Source: JALZKA01 sp033856515 (GTDB lineage: Bacteria > Actinomycetota > Thermoleophilia > Solirubrobacterales > 70-9). Taken from it: DNA of 64,000 bases. Position 1 is the stretch's first letter. Each line of letters starts with the position of its first letter. The notes under the pieces were generated by a model. It saw only the letters and a list, made by a program, of their open reading frames with translations. It did no database searches and had not been told where the DNA came from. The stretch lies in NCBI GenBank assembly GCA_033856515.1, contig JAWVEY010000041.1, positions 62,001 to 126,000 on the forward strand. Reading direction: 5' to 3'. Shown in pieces: positions 50,749 through 59,395 of the stretch. Made by a program: the position numbers and the translations under genes.

Positions 50749-51963
50749 ATGCCAGCGCTCGCCGAGCTCGACCTGCCATTCCTCGACTGGACCGATGAGG
50801 AACTTCGCGGCGACGAGTTCCATCGCCGGATGGAAGCGCTTGCGGCAGAACACTGGCTGGCGGGATCGGAGCCAGGGTGGACCTTCGTCCTCGACCGTGA
50901 GGCGGCGAACTTCTTCCTGCGCTCGAAGCAGGTCGTCTTCCCGTCGGCGGTCGTAGCCGCGGCGTTCGGGATAACCGACGGGCCGCTCGCCGACGCGATC
51001 CGTAAGAACATCATTTCGATCGAGGGCGCCGACCACGGGCGCCTCCGCAACCTGGTGAACCCTTCGTTCACGCCACGGGCGGCCGACCGCTGGCGGCCCG
51101 TCATGCGCGAGCACCTGGCAGAGATCTTTGTGCCGCTCGAGGGTGGAGGCGAGTTCGAGTTCGTCGATGCGGTGGCCAAGCGCTATCCGTCGCAGCTGAT
51201 CGCTTCCGTAGTCGGCGCGCCCATCGAGGACGCGCCGCGCCTCCACAACTGGGCGACGTGGTTCCAGCGCCAATTCGACCCCGCGGCGATCATGGCCAGC
51301 CGCGAAGAGATCGAAGCGGCGATCGTCGAGTTCACCGCATACGCGACTGATCTGATCGAGGCGCGCCGAGACAACCCGGGCGACGACCTGATCTCAACCC
51401 TCCTCACCGCCACCCACGAGGGCGACCGGCTCTCAGACGACGAGTGCCTCAACCTGATCATGAACGTCCTGGCAGGAGGCGTCGACACGACGCAGGCTCA
51501 GCTCGCCCACGGCATCCGCCTCTTCGCTCGCTACCCCGAGCAATGGGAGCTGGTGCGCAACGACGCCGACCTCGTGCCGCGTGCGGTCGAGGAGCTCCTC
51601 CGGTACGAGCCGATCACACCATTCACTGCACGGATGACGACCGAGGAGGTCGAGTACCGCGGAGTCACCGTCCCCGCGAACATGGTGATGATGATCTCGA
51701 CCTTCGCCGCCAACCGCGACGCCGAGACCTACGACGCGCCGTTCGACTTCGATGTCGAGCCCGACCGCGGCAAGGCGAAGCCGATGACCTTTGGCGCCGG
51801 CATCCACAACTGTCTGGGCGCGAGCCTGGCCCGGGCCGAGCTCCAGGAAGCGCTCTGGTTCCTCGCGCCCCGGATGCCGAACCTGAAGCTCACAGGTGAG
51901 CCAGAGTTCGAGTCCGTAGCCGGCGTCTATGGGCTCGAAGAGCTCCCAATTCGCTTCGGCTGA
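50749..51963 (+). CDS. cytochrome P450
   Basis: A 404-residue soluble P450. The I-helix oxygen-binding motif is AGGVDTT (242-248), the ExxR pair is in EELLRYEP, and the heme loop is FGAGIHNCLG with ligand Cys355. The RLRNLVNPSFTPR motif after SIEGADHG is usual in bacterial class I P450s. It needs ferredoxin and reductase partners, which are not encoded nearby. The first residues (MPALAELDLP) match known starts. The substrate is unknown. Confidence 0.92.
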   Translation: MPALAELDLPFLDWTDEELRGDEFHRRMEALAAEHWLAGSEPGWTFVLDREAANFFLRSKQVVFPSAVVAAAFGITDGPLADAIRKNIISIEGADHGRLRNLVNPSFTPRAADRWRPVMREHLAEIFVPLEGGGEFEFVDAVAKRYPSQLIASVVGAPIEDAPRLHNWATWFQRQFDPAAIMASREEIEAAIVEFTAYATDLIEARRDNPGDDLISTLLTATHEGDRLSDDECLNLIMNVLAGGVDTTQAQLAHGIRLFARYPEQWELVRNDADLVPRAVEELLRYEPITPFTARMTTEEVEYRGVTVPANMVMMISTFAANRDAETYDAPFDFDVEPDRGKAKPMTFGAGIHNCLGASLARAELQEALWFLAPRMPNLKLTGEPEFESVAGVYGLEELPIRFG

Positions 51964-52009
51964 CGGGAGGGCTCGAAGGGATACCCGCGGCGGGGCCGAA
52001 CAGACTCTT

Positions 52010-52093
52010 GTGCGAGCGATGCTCGTCATCTGGGCCGTCGTGATTGTCGGCGGCATCTCGTTGTTTATGGTCGTCGGCCTCACTCACGGTTGA
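52010..52093 (+). CDS. very small single-span membrane protein (candidate)
   Basis: A 27-codon frame from GTG 52010 (or 24 from ATG 52019): a hydrophobic helix MLVIWAVVIVGGISLFMVVG followed by LTHG and TGA. The stop overlaps the ATG of the DUF6766 gene (TGATG), an arrangement for translational coupling. It could be a small partner of the membrane protein or just a leader. It was picked by eye and is too short for ordinary gene calling. Confidence 0.45.
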   Translation: MRAMLVIWAVVIVGGISLFMVVGLTHG

Positions 52094-52800
52094 TGAGCGG
52101 CGGCGGCCAAAAGCGGTCGAACCTGCTCCGCTTCGCCTCGGAGAACTCGCTGTCGCTCTTCTTCTTCGCGATCTTCGTCGCGGCGCTCGTCGGCCAAGCG
52201 ATCGCCGGCCACAGCCTCTACAACCAGGAGCAGTTGACGCACGGCGAGCACGCCGTGACGTTCTGGGGGTATGTCACCAGCTCCGCTTTCGGAAACGCCG
52301 TGATGGAGAACTGGCAATCGGAGTATCTCCAGTTCGCGCTCTTCGCGCTCGCGACCGTGTGGCTGCTGCAAAAGGGATCGCCTGAGTCGAAGGAGCTCAA
52401 CAAGGCGGGAACGGAGTCCGACTCAGAACAGAAGGTCGGCCGCCACGCCGACGAGGATTCCCCGCGATGGGCCGCCGCCGGGGGCGTTCGCACCGCGATC
52501 TACTCGAACTCGCTCATCATCGTCATGGCGGCGATCTTCTTCGCGTCGTGGTTCGCCCAGTCCGTCACGGGTTGGACCGACTTCAACAACGAGGCATTGG
52601 CCCACGGTGAGCCGAAGGTCTCATGGCTTGGATTCGTCACCTCGTCCACCTTCTGGGAGGCAACCCTCCAAAACTGGCAGTCGGAGTTCCTCGCGGTCGG
52701 CTCGTTCGCGGTTCTCGCGATCTACCTGCGCCAGCGCGGCTCGCCAGAGTCCAAGCCGGTCGGCGCGCCTACCACCGACGCGACGGGCTCAGAGGGCTGA
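52093..52800 (+). CDS. DUF6766 family membrane protein with internal duplication
   Basis: A 235-residue protein from ATG 52093. Two halves of about 85 residues each carry the same layout: NSLSLFFFAIFVAALVGQAI / NSLIIVMAAIFFASWFAQSV, then (Q/E)xLxHGExxVxxxGxVTSS, then (M/L)(E/Q)NWQSE(Y/F)L, a second span, and a shared GSPESK ending. A linker (about residues 100-140) separates them. The pattern indicates a duplicated two-span module. The family is uncharacterised. It is flanked by two P450 genes, one on each strand. Confidence 0.8.
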   Translation: MSGGGQKRSNLLRFASENSLSLFFFAIFVAALVGQAIAGHSLYNQEQLTHGEHAVTFWGYVTSSAFGNAVMENWQSEYLQFALFALATVWLLQKGSPESKELNKAGTESDSEQKVGRHADEDSPRWAAAGGVRTAIYSNSLIIVMAAIFFASWFAQSVTGWTDFNNEALAHGEPKVSWLGFVTSSTFWEATLQNWQSEFLAVGSFAVLAIYLRQRGSPESKPVGAPTTDATGSEG

Positions 52801-52804
52801 GCGC

Positions 52805-54070
52805 TCAGCTCAACAGGCGGACTGGCAACGACGTGAGCTGGCTGGAGAAGGGCGAAACCGCGTGGCGCGGCTTGCCGAGCAGCTCCATTTCGGGCCACCG
52901 CGCAAGGGTCTCCTCGAACAGGATCCGCAACTCGAGCCGTGCCAGCGCCGTCCCGAGGCAGAAGTGGCGCCCGCCCGCACCGAAGGCCTGGTGCTCCGTG
53001 GTGCGGGTGATGTCGAAGCGGTCCGGGTCGTCGAAGCGCTCCTCGTCCCGGTTCGATGACACGTACCACATGACCACTTTCTCGCCCTCGCGGATCGGTT
53101 GGCCGGCGAGCTCGGTGTCGCAGGTCGCGGTGCGGCGAAAGTGGTTGAAGGCCGGGAACATGCGCAGGGACTCCTCGACCAGGCTGGGGATCATTCCCGG
53201 ATCGTCGAGGACCAGGCGGAGCTGGTCGGGGTTCTCGAGCAGGGCGCGCATACCCGAGCAGTAGGTCGCCTTGGTCGAGTCGTTTCCCGCGGCCATGAGG
53301 AGAAAGAAGCCCATCACGATCTCGTGCTCAGCGAGGCCCTCGCCCTCGTACTCGGCATGGACGAGCACGCTCGTCAGGTCGTCCGTGGGGTTCTTGCGGC
53401 GTTCCTCGATCAGGACCCGGCACCGCTCGAAGATCTCGGGAACGTCCTTCTCCATGATCGCGTCGGTGCCACCCGGATTGACCTCCTCGTCGCCGGCCGC
53501 GATGACCGCGTTCATGAGACGGGCCCAGACCTTGTCGTCTTCCTCGTTGATTCCCATGAAGCTGCCGATGACGCGCGAGACGACCGGCTGAGCGACCGAC
53601 TCGACGAGGTTCGTCTCCTGCCCATCTTCGAGCCGGTCGAGCACCCTGCGAGTGATCTCGCGGATCTCGTCCTCGTGCTCGGCGATGCGCTTGGGGGTGA
53701 AGCCCCGCTGGAAGAGCGCCTTCAGACGGTCGTGCTTCGGCGGGTCCATCGCGATGAACATCCCCTGCTGGATCTCCAGCGGCATGATCGAGTGGGTGAG
53801 CGCCGCGATCCCTCCACGCTCCGATGAGTAAGTCTTCCAATCCTTGGAGACCGTGTGGACGTCGTCGGCCTTGGTGACGGACCAATAGCCCGCCTCCTCG
53901 GGCCACTCGCTGATCTTGTCCGTCCAGTGGATCGGGCACTCACTGCGAAGCCGCTTGAACAGCTCGTGCGGCGGCCCGTCCTCCCAGCTCGGCCACTCGG
54001 ACATTCGCATGTCCTTGACCGGGCACGAAAGCATGGGGTCGGTCAGGTTCTCCTCACGGGTGTCGCTCAT
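52805..54070 (-). CDS. cytochrome P450 (CYP125/142-like)
   Basis: A 421-residue P450 from ATG 54070; an 11-residue longer frame was not used because the shorter start begins with the usual MSDT-type N-terminus. The I-helix is LMAAGNDSTKA (AGNDST), the ExxR is in EESLRMFP, and the heme loop is FGAGGRHFCLG with Cys371. The GGxHFCLG variant and FIAMDPPKHDRLKALFQRGF are typical of CYP125/142-type steroid/lipid hydroxylases. The actual substrate is not known. It is convergent with the DUF6766 gene. Confidence 0.9.
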   Translation of the reverse strand: MSDTREENLTDPMLSCPVKDMRMSEWPSWEDGPPHELFKRLRSECPIHWTDKISEWPEEAGYWSVTKADDVHTVSKDWKTYSSERGGIAALTHSIMPLEIQQGMFIAMDPPKHDRLKALFQRGFTPKRIAEHEDEIREITRRVLDRLEDGQETNLVESVAQPVVSRVIGSFMGINEEDDKVWARLMNAVIAAGDEEVNPGGTDAIMEKDVPEIFERCRVLIEERRKNPTDDLTSVLVHAEYEGEGLAEHEIVMGFFLLMAAGNDSTKATYCSGMRALLENPDQLRLVLDDPGMIPSLVEESLRMFPAFNHFRRTATCDTELAGQPIREGEKVVMWYVSSNRDEERFDDPDRFDITRTTEHQAFGAGGRHFCLGTALARLELRILFEETLARWPEMELLGKPRHAVSPFSSQLTSLPVRLLS

Positions 54071-54185
54071 TGCGCGACATGTTCTCACGGGCGCTGTCCA
54101 CATGCTTGCCTGCAGTAGGCGATCGACCGGAGCTGGTGTAGGGTCCCGTGCGCTCGGGCGTCAAATAAGCCACGGAGGGGTCGCT

Positions 54186-54998
54186 TTGCAGAAGGTCGCC
54201 GCACTGTTTGTCGTGCTCGCAGTTTCAGCAGGCGTTGGTGCCTGCGGAGGTGATGACAGCGAGGAAGCCGACGACAGCGGGGCGGACGATTTCCCTACCC
54301 TCGCGAACGAGATCTGCAACGAGGGGGCGGCCGAGGCTGCGCAGGTGTACCTCGAGCTCGGATACTCGGCGGATGAAGAGGACATGATCGAATTGCGCGA
54401 GCAGATCCGCGCGATCCGCGCCGAGGCCCTGGCCCAGCTCGAAGAGCTTGAGCCGCCCGCCGAGCTCGCTGAAGCCTTCGATAAGAGCTTGGCCACGCGC
54501 CAGTTGGTGATCGATGCGATGGAGGACGAGATCGCGGCGCGCGAGGAGGGCAACACTGCCGGCGCCGAGAAAGCCGCCGCCAAAGCCGCCGAGGCTGCGG
54601 ACGTCATCAACGAGTCCAGCGAGGAGGCCGGGCTTTCCGATTGCGCCGGCGTCCTTCCCGATGACGACGCTCAAGCGGCGGAGGACGTCCTTCGCGAGTT
54701 CGCCACGACCGCCGATCCGGCTACCTCTTGCAGCTCCGAGGGAGAAGGCCTCCTTACCGAGATCTACCTGGAGGAGGGCTTCGGCGGGGTTGAGGCCTGC
54801 ACCAAGGAGCAGAAGGACATCGAGGAAGATCTCGCCACTGACGTGAAGGTCAGCCATGCCTCCGGCGTAGACGACGTGGTCGCGGTTCTCGAGTACGAGG
54901 ATGTCGGCGGCAGGTTCGACAAGGTTCCAACAACCTCGACCCTCTATTACGTCGACGGCGCGTGGAGGATCTACACGATCGAGGAGACCTCCGGGTAG
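54186..54998 (+). CDS. lipoprotein of unknown function
   Basis: A 270-residue protein from TTG 54186 with a GGAGGGG ribosome-binding site. The signal peptide ends in the lipobox-like VGAC (Cys near residue 20), followed by an acidic linker (GGDDSEEADDSGADDF). The mature domain is Ala/Glu-rich and mostly helical (about residues 40-165), then a beta-rich C-terminal part (about 195-265) ending in LYYVDGAWRIYTIEETSG. No enzyme motif was seen. It sits alone between a P450 and Lon. Confidence 0.75.
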   Translation: MQKVAALFVVLAVSAGVGACGGDDSEEADDSGADDFPTLANEICNEGAAEAAQVYLELGYSADEEDMIELREQIRAIRAEALAQLEELEPPAELAEAFDKSLATRQLVIDAMEDEIAAREEGNTAGAEKAAAKAAEAADVINESSEEAGLSDCAGVLPDDDAQAAEDVLREFATTADPATSCSSEGEGLLTEIYLEEGFGGVEACTKEQKDIEEDLATDVKVSHASGVDDVVAVLEYEDVGGRFDKVPTTSTLYYVDGAWRIYTIEETSG

Positions 54999-55011
54999 TC
55001 GTTGGCCGGAC

Positions 55012-57294
55012 CTATGCCGCCGCGGTAGCGCGCTCCGGCTCGAGCGCGAGCTCCAGGACCTCGCCGATCGTCATGACCGGGTGGAAGGTCATCTCCTCGC
55101 GCACCTCGTCGGGCACGTCATCGAGGTCGCCGCGGTTCCGCTCGGGGATGATCACGTCGGTCAGGCCGGCCGCGTGGGCCGCGAGGACCTTTTGCTTGAG
55201 GCCGCCGATGGGGAGGACCCGGCCCTGGAGGGTGATCTCGCCGGTCATGCCGACCGTGTGCTTCACCGGGCGGCCGGTCAGGAGCGAGGCGAGCGCAGTC
55301 GTCATCGTGATGCCCGCGCTCGGGCCGTCCTTCGGGATCGCGCCGGCGGGCACATGGATGTGGAACTCGCGCTTGTCGAACCCGTCCGGATCGAGGCCGA
55401 GCTCTTCTGTGTGGCCGCGCACGTATGAGAGAGCGATCCGCGCCGACTCCTTCATCACATCGCCGAGCTGGCCGGTGAGGACGAAGTCGTCCTTGCCGGG
55501 CATCGACGTCGTCTCGATAAAGAGCACGTCGCCGCCGGCACCCGTGACCGAGAGGCCGGTCGCAACGCCCGGCACTGCCGTTCGCTCCGCCGACTCCTGA
55601 AAGAAGCGCTGGCGCCCGAGGGCGTCGCGGATCGCGTCGCGCTCGATCGTGATCGTTGCGTCTTCGGTTGCCGATGCGATGCGGGTCGCGGTCTTTCGCA
55701 GGAGCTTGCCGATCTCACGCTCGAGTCCTCGTACACCCGCCTCGCGGGTGTACTCGGTGACCATCTCGCGCAGGAGCTCGTCGGTGATCCCGACCTCTTC
55801 GGAGCGGAGACCGTTCTTCTTCAGCTGTCTCGGCCACAGGTAGCCGCGCGCGATCTCGACCTTCTCGTCGGTCGTGTAGCCGTCGAATCTCACGACCTCC
55901 ATGCGGTCGAGAAGCGGGCCGGGGATGGTCTCGGCCACGTTCGCCGTGGCGATGAAGAGAACCTGTGAGAGATCGAGCTCGACGTCCAGGTAGTGGTCGC
56001 GGAACGAGTGGTTCTGCGCCGGGTCGAGGACCTCCAAGAGCGCGGACGAGGGGTCGCCGCGCCAGTCGGCGCCGACTTTGTCGACCTCGTCCAAAAGGAT
56101 CACCGGGTTCATCGTCTTGGCGTCGCGGAGCGCTCGGACCAGGCGGCCGGGCATGGCGCCGATGTAGGTGCGGCGGTGACCGCGAATCTCGGCTTCGTCG
56201 CGCACGCCGCCCAGCGACATGCGCACAAACTCGCGCCCTGTTGCCTTGGCAATCGACTCTCCGATCGAGGTCTTGCCGGTGCCGGGCGGGCCGATCAAAG
56301 TCAGGATCGCGCCGGCGCCGCGGCCCTCGTCCTCGATCTCCCGCTCCTTGCGGAGCTTGCGAACGGCGATGTACTCCGTGATGCGCTCCTTAACGTCCTC
56401 GAGGCCTGCGTGGTCGGCGTCGAGCACCTCGCGGGCGCCGACGGGATCGAGGACCTCATCGGATGCCTCGGACCACGGCACCGCGATCAGCCAATCGAGG
56501 TAAGTACGGATCATCGAAGACTCGCCAGAGCCCTCGCCCGCGCGCTCGAGACGCCCGAGCTCGCGTTCGGCCTGCTCGCGTGCCTCGTCCGGCATGCCGG
56601 CTTCCTCGATCTTCTCGCGGTATTCCTCGATCACGGACGCGTCGTCCTCGCCCAGTTCCTTGCGGATGGAGTCCATCTGCTTGCGCAAGAAGTACTCACG
56701 CTGCTGGTTCTCCGCACCCTCCGTCACGTCGTCGTGGATGCGCTTGCGGATCTGAAGCTCGGCCAGGCGGTCGCGCTGGATCTCAACAGCCAGGCGGAGA
56801 CGCTCGGTGACGTCGATGGTCTCGAGGACGCGCACCTTCTCCTGCGTGGAGACGTCGGGCGAGTAGCCGACCGTGTCGGCCAACGTCCCCGCGTCGTCGA
56901 TGGAGCGAAGGAAGGCCCGAATGCGGTCGTCGGCGCCGCGCAGGTCCAGGATCTCCTCGACGACGGCCCGGTACTCGCGCTCGAGGACGCGAATGTCCTC
57001 AGAGGTCTCCTCGGGGTCGGGGTGGGGGGTGACCTCGACCTGCAGAGTGCCATCCGGGTCGGTGACGGCGGTGCCGCCGACGCCGCGGTGGAGGCCCACA
57101 AGATTGAGAGCGCGCCCGCCGGGGATGCGAGCGCGCTCCGAGACCTCGGCGATTGTGCCGACCGAGGCAAATTCCTCATCGTGGCGCGCGACGACGAACA
57201 CCTTGCCCTCCGCGGGCCCGTCAGCGATGACCGTGGCGGTCATGCCCGGGAAGAGAACCGAGTCGTCGAGTGGGATGAGGGGAAGTCTTTCCAT
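55012..57294 (-). CDS. lon: Lon ATP-dependent protease
   Basis: A 760-residue protein with a GGAG ribosome-binding site. The N-terminal substrate-binding domain (LPLIPLDDSVLFPGMT) and coiled region (YFLRKQMDSIRKELGEDD) are followed by the AAA+ module with Walker A GPPGTGKTS and Walker B VILLDEVDKV. The protease domain has catalytic Ser in PKDGPSAGITM and Lys in GGLKQKVLAAHAAG. This is the LonA layout at near-normal length. It degrades misfolded and regulatory proteins. It is divergent from a MarR gene across a strong inverted repeat, so MarR may set its level. Confidence 0.96.
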   Translation of the reverse strand: MERLPLIPLDDSVLFPGMTATVIADGPAEGKVFVVARHDEEFASVGTIAEVSERARIPGGRALNLVGLHRGVGGTAVTDPDGTLQVEVTPHPDPEETSEDIRVLEREYRAVVEEILDLRGADDRIRAFLRSIDDAGTLADTVGYSPDVSTQEKVRVLETIDVTERLRLAVEIQRDRLAELQIRKRIHDDVTEGAENQQREYFLRKQMDSIRKELGEDDASVIEEYREKIEEAGMPDEAREQAERELGRLERAGEGSGESSMIRTYLDWLIAVPWSEASDEVLDPVGAREVLDADHAGLEDVKERITEYIAVRKLRKEREIEDEGRGAGAILTLIGPPGTGKTSIGESIAKATGREFVRMSLGGVRDEAEIRGHRRTYIGAMPGRLVRALRDAKTMNPVILLDEVDKVGADWRGDPSSALLEVLDPAQNHSFRDHYLDVELDLSQVLFIATANVAETIPGPLLDRMEVVRFDGYTTDEKVEIARGYLWPRQLKKNGLRSEEVGITDELLREMVTEYTREAGVRGLEREIGKLLRKTATRIASATEDATITIERDAIRDALGRQRFFQESAERTAVPGVATGLSVTGAGGDVLFIETTSMPGKDDFVLTGQLGDVMKESARIALSYVRGHTEELGLDPDGFDKREFHIHVPAGAIPKDGPSAGITMTTALASLLTGRPVKHTVGMTGEITLQGRVLPIGGLKQKVLAAHAAGLTDVIIPERNRGDLDDVPDEVREEMTFHPVMTIGEVLELALEPERATAAA

Positions 57295-57327
57295 GGTGGC
57301 GCTCCAGAGAGTGAGATCGTTATGAAC

Positions 57328-57356
57328 ACAAACGATTATAGAACGTCATCGTTTGT
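57328..57356. promoter_or_regulatory. inverted repeat between lon and marR (MarR operator candidate)
   Basis: Perfect 9-bp arms ACAAACGAT and ATCGTTTGT are separated by 11 bases. A third half-site, ATCGTT (57316-57321), forms a second overlapping inverted repeat with AACGAT at 57331-57336. The three sites cover the short divergent promoter region between the two starts. The position and spacing suit a dimeric MarR protein. Confidence 0.65.
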
Positions 57357-57373
57357 CGTTAGACTCATATGTC

Positions 57374-57850
57374 ATGAGCGCCACTGAAACGACCTCGCGC
57401 GCAGGCTCGGCGGCGGAATCCGGATGCGGGATCCTGTTCGCGCGCATCGCCCGCATGTCGGGCCAGGGCCTCGGACGCTCGCTGGATGCTCTCGGGATGA
57501 GCGGGCACGAGTTCGCGATCCTCCACCGGCTCGAGCAGGGCGGCTCCGCCCACGGGCGCGAGCTCAGCCGCACGCTTCGCCTTCACCCTTCGAACCTCGT
57601 CGCGCTGCTCGACCAGCTCGAGGTGGAGGGCCTCATCGTCCGCCGCCGCGACCCGAGCGACCGCAGGCGCCAGCTGATCAAGCTGACGGCGGCGGGGACC
57701 AAGCGCCTTCGTCGCGCGGAGGCCGCGGTCGCCGAGGCCGAGCGCGAGCTGCTATCGCCGCTGTCCGCGGAGGAGCGCCGCGAGCTCTACGGATACCTGG
57801 AGCGCATCGCCGAACACGCCTGCCGCCCAAGCAGCGGCTGGTGCTCCTAG
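57374..57850 (+). CDS. MarR-family transcriptional regulator
   Basis: A 158-residue protein from ATG 57374; a TTG 7 codons upstream is in frame but falls in the operator. The winged helix is recognised by HEFAILHRLEQGGSAHGREL, LHPSNLVALLDQLEVEGLIV and RRDPSDRRRQLIKLTAAG (the wing with the typical DRR). MarR proteins repress divergent and own promoters until a ligand or oxidant binds. Cys25 and C-terminal cysteines might sense oxidants. Divergent from lon, and its end overlaps the MFS gene by 4 bases. Confidence 0.9.
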   Translation: MSATETTSRAGSAAESGCGILFARIARMSGQGLGRSLDALGMSGHEFAILHRLEQGGSAHGRELSRTLRLHPSNLVALLDQLEVEGLIVRRRDPSDRRRQLIKLTAAGTKRLRRAEAAVAEAERELLSPLSAEERRELYGYLERIAEHACRPSSGWCS

Positions 57851-59388
57851 CGACTCGGCTCTGACAGGCCCGCCGGCTCGGCAGCGGTTTCGCCGACATG
57901 ACGGCCAGGGCGGAGCGGGGTTCCCGCAACGCCGCAGTTGCGATCGGTGGCGGCACGGTCGTACGAATGGTCGTCATCGTCTTCCTCCAGCACCTCGGAG
58001 TCGATCATGAGGAAAGCGAGCAGGCCTCCCAGGAGCGATAGGCCTGCTGTCACCACCATCGCGATCTTGAAGCCGTCATCCATCGCCTCCGGGTCATAGA
58101 AGGCAGCGCCCGAAAGTCCCGCGACCAGCGGCAGGACCGCGACGGCGATCAGACCGGCAACTCGCGCGACAGCGTTGTTGATCCCCGACGCGACGCCCGC
58201 ATGGCGGTCGTCGGCCGCGGCCAGAACCGTTGCCGTCACCGGGGCGACGACAAGCGTGAGGCCCGCGCCGTAAACAATCACCGCGGGAAAGACGGTCGAG
58301 AGGTAGCTGTCGCCGGGGTCGATGCGAAGCATCAGGAGCATCCCGGCGGCGATGCCGATCGGGCCGATGGTGAGCGGCCACTTCGGCCCGATGCGGGTTG
58401 CCAGCGCCCCCGCGCGCGACGAGAACAAGAGCATTATCACCGTGACCGGCAGGGCCGCCGACCCGGCCGCGATCGCCGAGTAGCCCATGGTGATCTGAAG
58501 GAACGCGACGAGCAGGAAGAAGACCCCGCTGAGCGCCGCGTAGACGCAGAACGTCACGAGGTTCGCCGCGGTGAACTGTTTCGACTCGAAGATCGAGAGC
58601 GGCATCATCGGGTTCGGGCTCCGGCGTTCGTTGACCACGAACGCGACAAGCAACACCGCTCCGGTCAGCGCCGAAACCACCACGGTGGCGGCGCCGCGGC
58701 CTTCAGACGCGCTGATCAGCGCAAACGTTCCGGCAGCAAGCCCGGTTGCCGCAAGGACGGCCCCCGGAATGTCGAGCCGTCCGGTTGCGGTCGGGTCGCG
58801 CGTCTCGGGCACATGCCGGTTGGACATGAGCACCACGAAGGCGCCGAGGGGCAGGTTGATGAGGAAGATCCAGCGCCATGAGACCGCATCCACTAGGTAA
58901 CCGCCGAGGAGCGGCCCGATGGCCGCGGCAGCTCCGCCCAGGCCCGACCAGGCGCCGATAGCGCGGGCCCGGTCCTCGGGGTAAAAGGTCGCCTCGATGA
59001 TCGCGAGGCTTCCGGGCGTGAGCAGGGCGCCGCCCACACCCTGGAGGACGCGCGCCGCGATGAGGAACTCCGGATTGGGGGCAAGGGCGCAAAGTGCCGA
59101 GGCGAGGGTGAACCAGACGATCCCGATGTTGAAGATGAGCCGCCGGCCCAACCGGTCGCCCAGCGAGCCGCCCAGCAGGATGAAGGCTGAGAGCGTCAAC
59201 AGGTATCCGTTGAGGATCCACTGGAGGTCGCCGGTCGTCGCGCCGAAATCCCGCCCGATCTCCGGCACTGCGACGTTCACAACAGTCGCTTCCAAGAACG
59301 CGATCCCCGAACCGAGGACCGTCACCGCCAGAACCCAGCGCCCCTTCGGCGTGCCGAAGCGGACTAGCTCGCTGTTGGTTGCCTCCAC
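57847..59388 (-). CDS. MFS multidrug exporter (DHA2, 14-span type)
   Basis: A 513-residue protein from GTG 59388. About 14 hydrophobic helices. DHA2 features: LGSGIAFLEATVVNVAVPEI in helix 1, WILNGYLLTLSAFILLGGSL in helix 2, then GDRLGRR (motif A), LQGVGGALLTPGSLAII (helix 4), and GPLLGGYLVDAVSWRWIFLI (motif C and after). It uses the proton gradient to pump out drugs or other small molecules. The transpeptidase gene lies just upstream, 7 bases away, so both are probably expressed together. Confidence 0.9.
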   Translation of the reverse strand: MEATNSELVRFGTPKGRWVLAVTVLGSGIAFLEATVVNVAVPEIGRDFGATTGDLQWILNGYLLTLSAFILLGGSLGDRLGRRLIFNIGIVWFTLASALCALAPNPEFLIAARVLQGVGGALLTPGSLAIIEATFYPEDRARAIGAWSGLGGAAAAIGPLLGGYLVDAVSWRWIFLINLPLGAFVVLMSNRHVPETRDPTATGRLDIPGAVLAATGLAAGTFALISASEGRGAATVVVSALTGAVLLVAFVVNERRSPNPMMPLSIFESKQFTAANLVTFCVYAALSGVFFLLVAFLQITMGYSAIAAGSAALPVTVIMLLFSSRAGALATRIGPKWPLTIGPIGIAAGMLLMLRIDPGDSYLSTVFPAVIVYGAGLTLVVAPVTATVLAAADDRHAGVASGINNAVARVAGLIAVAVLPLVAGLSGAAFYDPEAMDDGFKIAMVVTAGLSLLGGLLAFLMIDSEVLEEDDDDHSYDRAATDRNCGVAGTPLRPGRHVGETAAEPAGLSEPSR

Positions 59389-59395
59389 GGATCGA

